From the NCBI RefSeq assembly GCF_007655135.1, contig NC_045129.1, positions 34,473,122 through 34,537,121 on the forward strand: a DNA stretch of 64,000 bases, written 5' to 3'. How positions within the stretch are numbered: position 1 is the stretch's first letter; the number at the start of each line of letters is the position of its first letter. The stretch comes from Punica granatum. Lineage: Eukaryota > Streptophyta > Magnoliopsida > Myrtales > Lythraceae. Shown here piece by piece: positions 61,391 to 64,000 of the stretch. The translations under genes and the position numbers were made by a program. The notes beneath the pieces are model-generated. The model did no database searches, was not told where the DNA came from, and worked only from the letters and a program-made list of their open reading frames with translations.

Positions 61391-61971
61391 TTTTTAAGGT
61401 ATGTATGTTTTTTGTTTTTGGATGGGTGTTGAACAGTTGAACTCTATAACCACTTTTTTTTTTTTTTACTCTGGTCTCTGGAAGCCTAACGCCCCGACTA
61501 ATTCAGTTTAAGCCATGTCGACTCACTAAAGAATAAAACTCTCCCGATCAAGAATTTTCTCCATTATTGGTGATGTAAACAGTTATCGATGAAATAAAAC
61601 ACCAATACTAATACAAAATAATAATAATTTCCTGAAATGCATAATTATTGCAAACACAGATACTTATTCTTACACTTGATGTCACATATATAAATGCAAT
61701 TATATGAAAGGCTCATATGTGCACCAAAAATATATACAACTTTGAGAAACACTACCATCATTTTTCAGATTGATTATTTTCTAAATTCATCATCGATCAT
61801 GTAACAATTTAGCAACTGATGTGTCAGCAAAGTCCAACTTTTGAACTCGACATGTAGATGTATTAAGACATGAGTGATACATCAAATATTCGACGAAGCA
61901 GGAAGGGATTCGATAGATAATTTGAGTCACGAGGATATAGCAGCTCATGATTTAATTAGAGAGACGTTTAA

Positions 61972-62573
61972 CACTACAAGAAATACCCCTATTAGAGACA
62001 AATAATGGGAGGCAATTATAACATTTGTCTCTAAAATCCTTTTTCTGAGACAAATACAAACATATGCCTCTTATTTGGATTTTATTTATCTATAAAGCAC
62101 CTAAACTTAATACTTTAATAAATAATAAATTTGTATCACAAATATTAGCAGCAAATTAGTCTTAAAACTCTAAAAAATCACTTTTAGAAACATATAAGCA
62201 GACGCATATAGAAAATTTGCCTCTAGATAATTTCTTAGAAAGCAAAAGATTTAATTGCTTCTAAATCCAATCATATTTGCCCATATATATTATTTTAGAG
62301 ATAAAAACAATTGTATATAAATTTAATTCTCATTTACCTTCAACTTAATAAACTTTATCTACAAAGTGAGTAGATAAATTGTTGAAATTTTGAAGGATTA
62401 ATTTTACTTAAACATAGAAATTTATTTGATATGAATTAAAGGATATTCAAATTACTTTCTGCAAAAGTAGGAGATGTCTTTTATTTATTTATAGGTGTAC
62501 ATTATTTTTTGCAAATATGAAATTAAACAGAATAGTAAGCTAATAATTTTTTTGTGTATCTTACATCATCTAT

Positions 62574-62604
<31 letters not shown>

Positions 62605-62940
62605 TATTTTTTATATGAATTTTTGTTACAGAAATAATCTTGAAATTTACCATCCTGAGGAAAAAGAAAAGATTAACGAAATATATTGGGATGTTTGATT
62701 TACTTTTACATTTATATATTAATTATTTTATTAATTTAAAATAATTATATAAATAAAAAATTTACATATTTATATGGGCTTCGCACTTTATTACGAGATA
62801 TAAATTGAATTTGTAATTTAATTCAAATATACACTTTTTTCGGTGGAATAATTCAAATATACACTTTACTATTAATTAACACTTATGTTATAGTACTAAT
62901 TAGTTGTTTTTATTAATTGTTACTAATTTGTCTCTATAGA
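61972..62940. mobile_element. CACTA transposon terminus and probable remnant
   Basis: CACTACAAGAAATACCCCTA at 61972 is a canonical plant CACTA (En/Spm) terminal sequence. Subterminal words TTAGAGACAAAT and TTTGTCTCTAAAA follow in both orientations. A matching ATTTGTCTCTATAGA near 62926 suggests the other side, but the mirrored TTTCTTGTAGTG end was not found, so the right boundary is a guess. A (TA)n run lies at about 62570-62602. Confidence 0.55.
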
Positions 62941-63204
62941 TCTAAAATGTTACAGTTAAATGAAGCAATTTACTCATTGGAGTTTCCACAGATTGCTTGC
63001 AGAATGTTGAGCCTTGCGTGACGGCTTGCTCTAGGCTAAGGAGAAAGGCATCCAATCTCTCGAAGTAGAGTTGGATGCCAAGGTAATATGTGATCTTGTT
63101 ATAGGACGTACTCATGATAATCTTGCTCTTATGCCGATTATTCTTGATTGCAGGACTCTGATCCAGCAATTTGCGAGCATCCGTATAAGCCATATCTGCT
63201 AGTT

Positions 63205-64000
63205 TCACGGGGCGCAACGGAAACGAAAAAGGAACAGAAATTCAAAATTTCCTACCCGTGAAACTAATTCCATGACCTACTAGAAGAATAAGAGTAAATA
63301 AAAGCGTACCTGGAATATTTAAAATTGTCGACCAAGCGTCCCACGCGTGACGCCTCTACCGGTGTCCACACCGACTTTGTCGACGAGTCTTCGAGATCGG
63401 CGGTGCTAGCGACCAACACTCGAAAGAAACACCGATGCAACACCCGAAATTTTTAAGACTAATGGACCTAATTTGAGTTGAACAATTCAACCCAAATTAT
63501 ATATATTTTATATGCACACATATATGCACGTACATATATATATTAGCATATATATATAATATGTGTGCGCTTTTATATATAAGCATATATATATAATATG
63601 TGAAAGTAATCTGCCCCTTTTTTTTATAAGCAACAGGGGAAGGAAGAAAACCAATTCTAGCCGATGTGGGACAAGGAAAATCAAGGCTCCAAGTGACATG
63701 TGTCCAAGTAAATGTCATTAAACCATTGGCCCATGTGTCACCGCATTAATCGTGCATCAATTTAGTCCATTTAATCTAATAAATCGGGTCTAATTAATCG
63801 ACAAATTTAATCTCATTAAATATCCGATTAATTAGTCACATCCTAAATCATCTAATCTCTATTAGACGATTTTATTTGTTTCAAAATATCTCGTCAATTT
63901 AGTCGTAGTGTGTGACCCTGTAGGTTCCCAATTACGTTGATAGTAATATCAAAATCTCTATTTCAATATTACAAACAGTGAGCGGCATCTAGCAATGCAT
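63205..64000 (-). repeat. Probable LTR (minus strand), running off the right edge
   Basis: Read on the minus strand, the block has promoter-like CCCACATCGGCTAGAATTGG and TTATAAAAAAAAGGGG, then a leader and an end rich in GTTTCCGTTGCGCC, as in many plant LTR-retrotransposon LTRs. The right-most words (TGCCGCTCACTGTTTGTAA on minus) also look LTR-like. No primer binding site follows on the left, so it would be a 3' or solo LTR with any body to the right of the window. The open frame at 62942-63217 next to it has no recognisable domain. A TA-rich hairpin-like microsatellite lies at 63498-63602. Confidence 0.45.

Noticed and set aside
62942..63217. 91-codon minus-strand open frame as a gene
   Set aside because: No recognisable domain, adjoining LTR and CACTA sequence, no promoter or splice context; not supported.

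Overview
This window is nuclear DNA from a flowering plant, most likely a eudicot. Genes have several short GT-AG introns in an AT-rich background. Every recognisable product is a plant protein: a DYW-class PPR protein, DUF4228 and DUF761 proteins, calnexins, an ER Fes1/SIL1-like factor and MCM2. Intergenic space is full of plant transposons (Copia, LINE, SINE, MITE, Helitron and CACTA traces). The species cannot be fixed from the sequence. Exon models below were built by hand. Each splices in frame on GT-AG (or GC-free) borders and gives a protein of the expected family length, but no transcript evidence was available.

Layout. 1-2.6 kb: 3'-truncated SIL1/Fes1-like HSP70 nucleotide exchange factor (minus). 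2.6-6.2 kb: transposon-rich spacer with a TIR element and a Helitron 3' end. 6.2-12.4 kb: housekeeping cluster of RPL10 (minus), complex I subunit NDUFA2/B8 (plus) and RPL21 (minus), with telo-box and site II promoter motifs. 12.9-19.7 kb: decayed Copia element with unusual TA...CA LTRs, itself hit by a MITE and a 1.9 kb solo-type LTR. 19.7-25 kb: spacer with a Mutator-type MITE. 25.2-26.1 kb: single-exon DUF4228 (PADRE) gene. 26.1-30.7 kb: spacer ending in a foldback element. 30.9-32.8 kb: intronless PPR-DYW gene. 33.7-41.0 kb: two tandem calnexin genes (minus) separated by a LINE remnant. 41.7-45.6 kb: second decayed Copia element. 46.2-51.0 kb: 17-exon MCM2 (minus) with paired E2F sites. 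52.1-52.6 kb: DUF761 gene (minus). 53.2-59.7 kb: a SINE, then a 5.8 kb tandem array of about 590 bp units, each holding a tRNA-like (SINE-like) segment. 59.7-64 kb: gene-free transposon graveyard (SINE, LINE, MITE, CACTA end, edge of another LTR).

The genes do not form one operon-like system. The main functional theme is ER protein folding: a SIL1-like cofactor for BiP and two calnexins. UPR-type ACGT motifs lie upstream of the SIL1-like gene and calnexin 1 but not close to calnexin 2. The most unusual object is the tandem array at 53.85-59.68 kb. I found no CRISPR, no canonical tRNA or rRNA gene, and no sign of an unknown multi-gene system.
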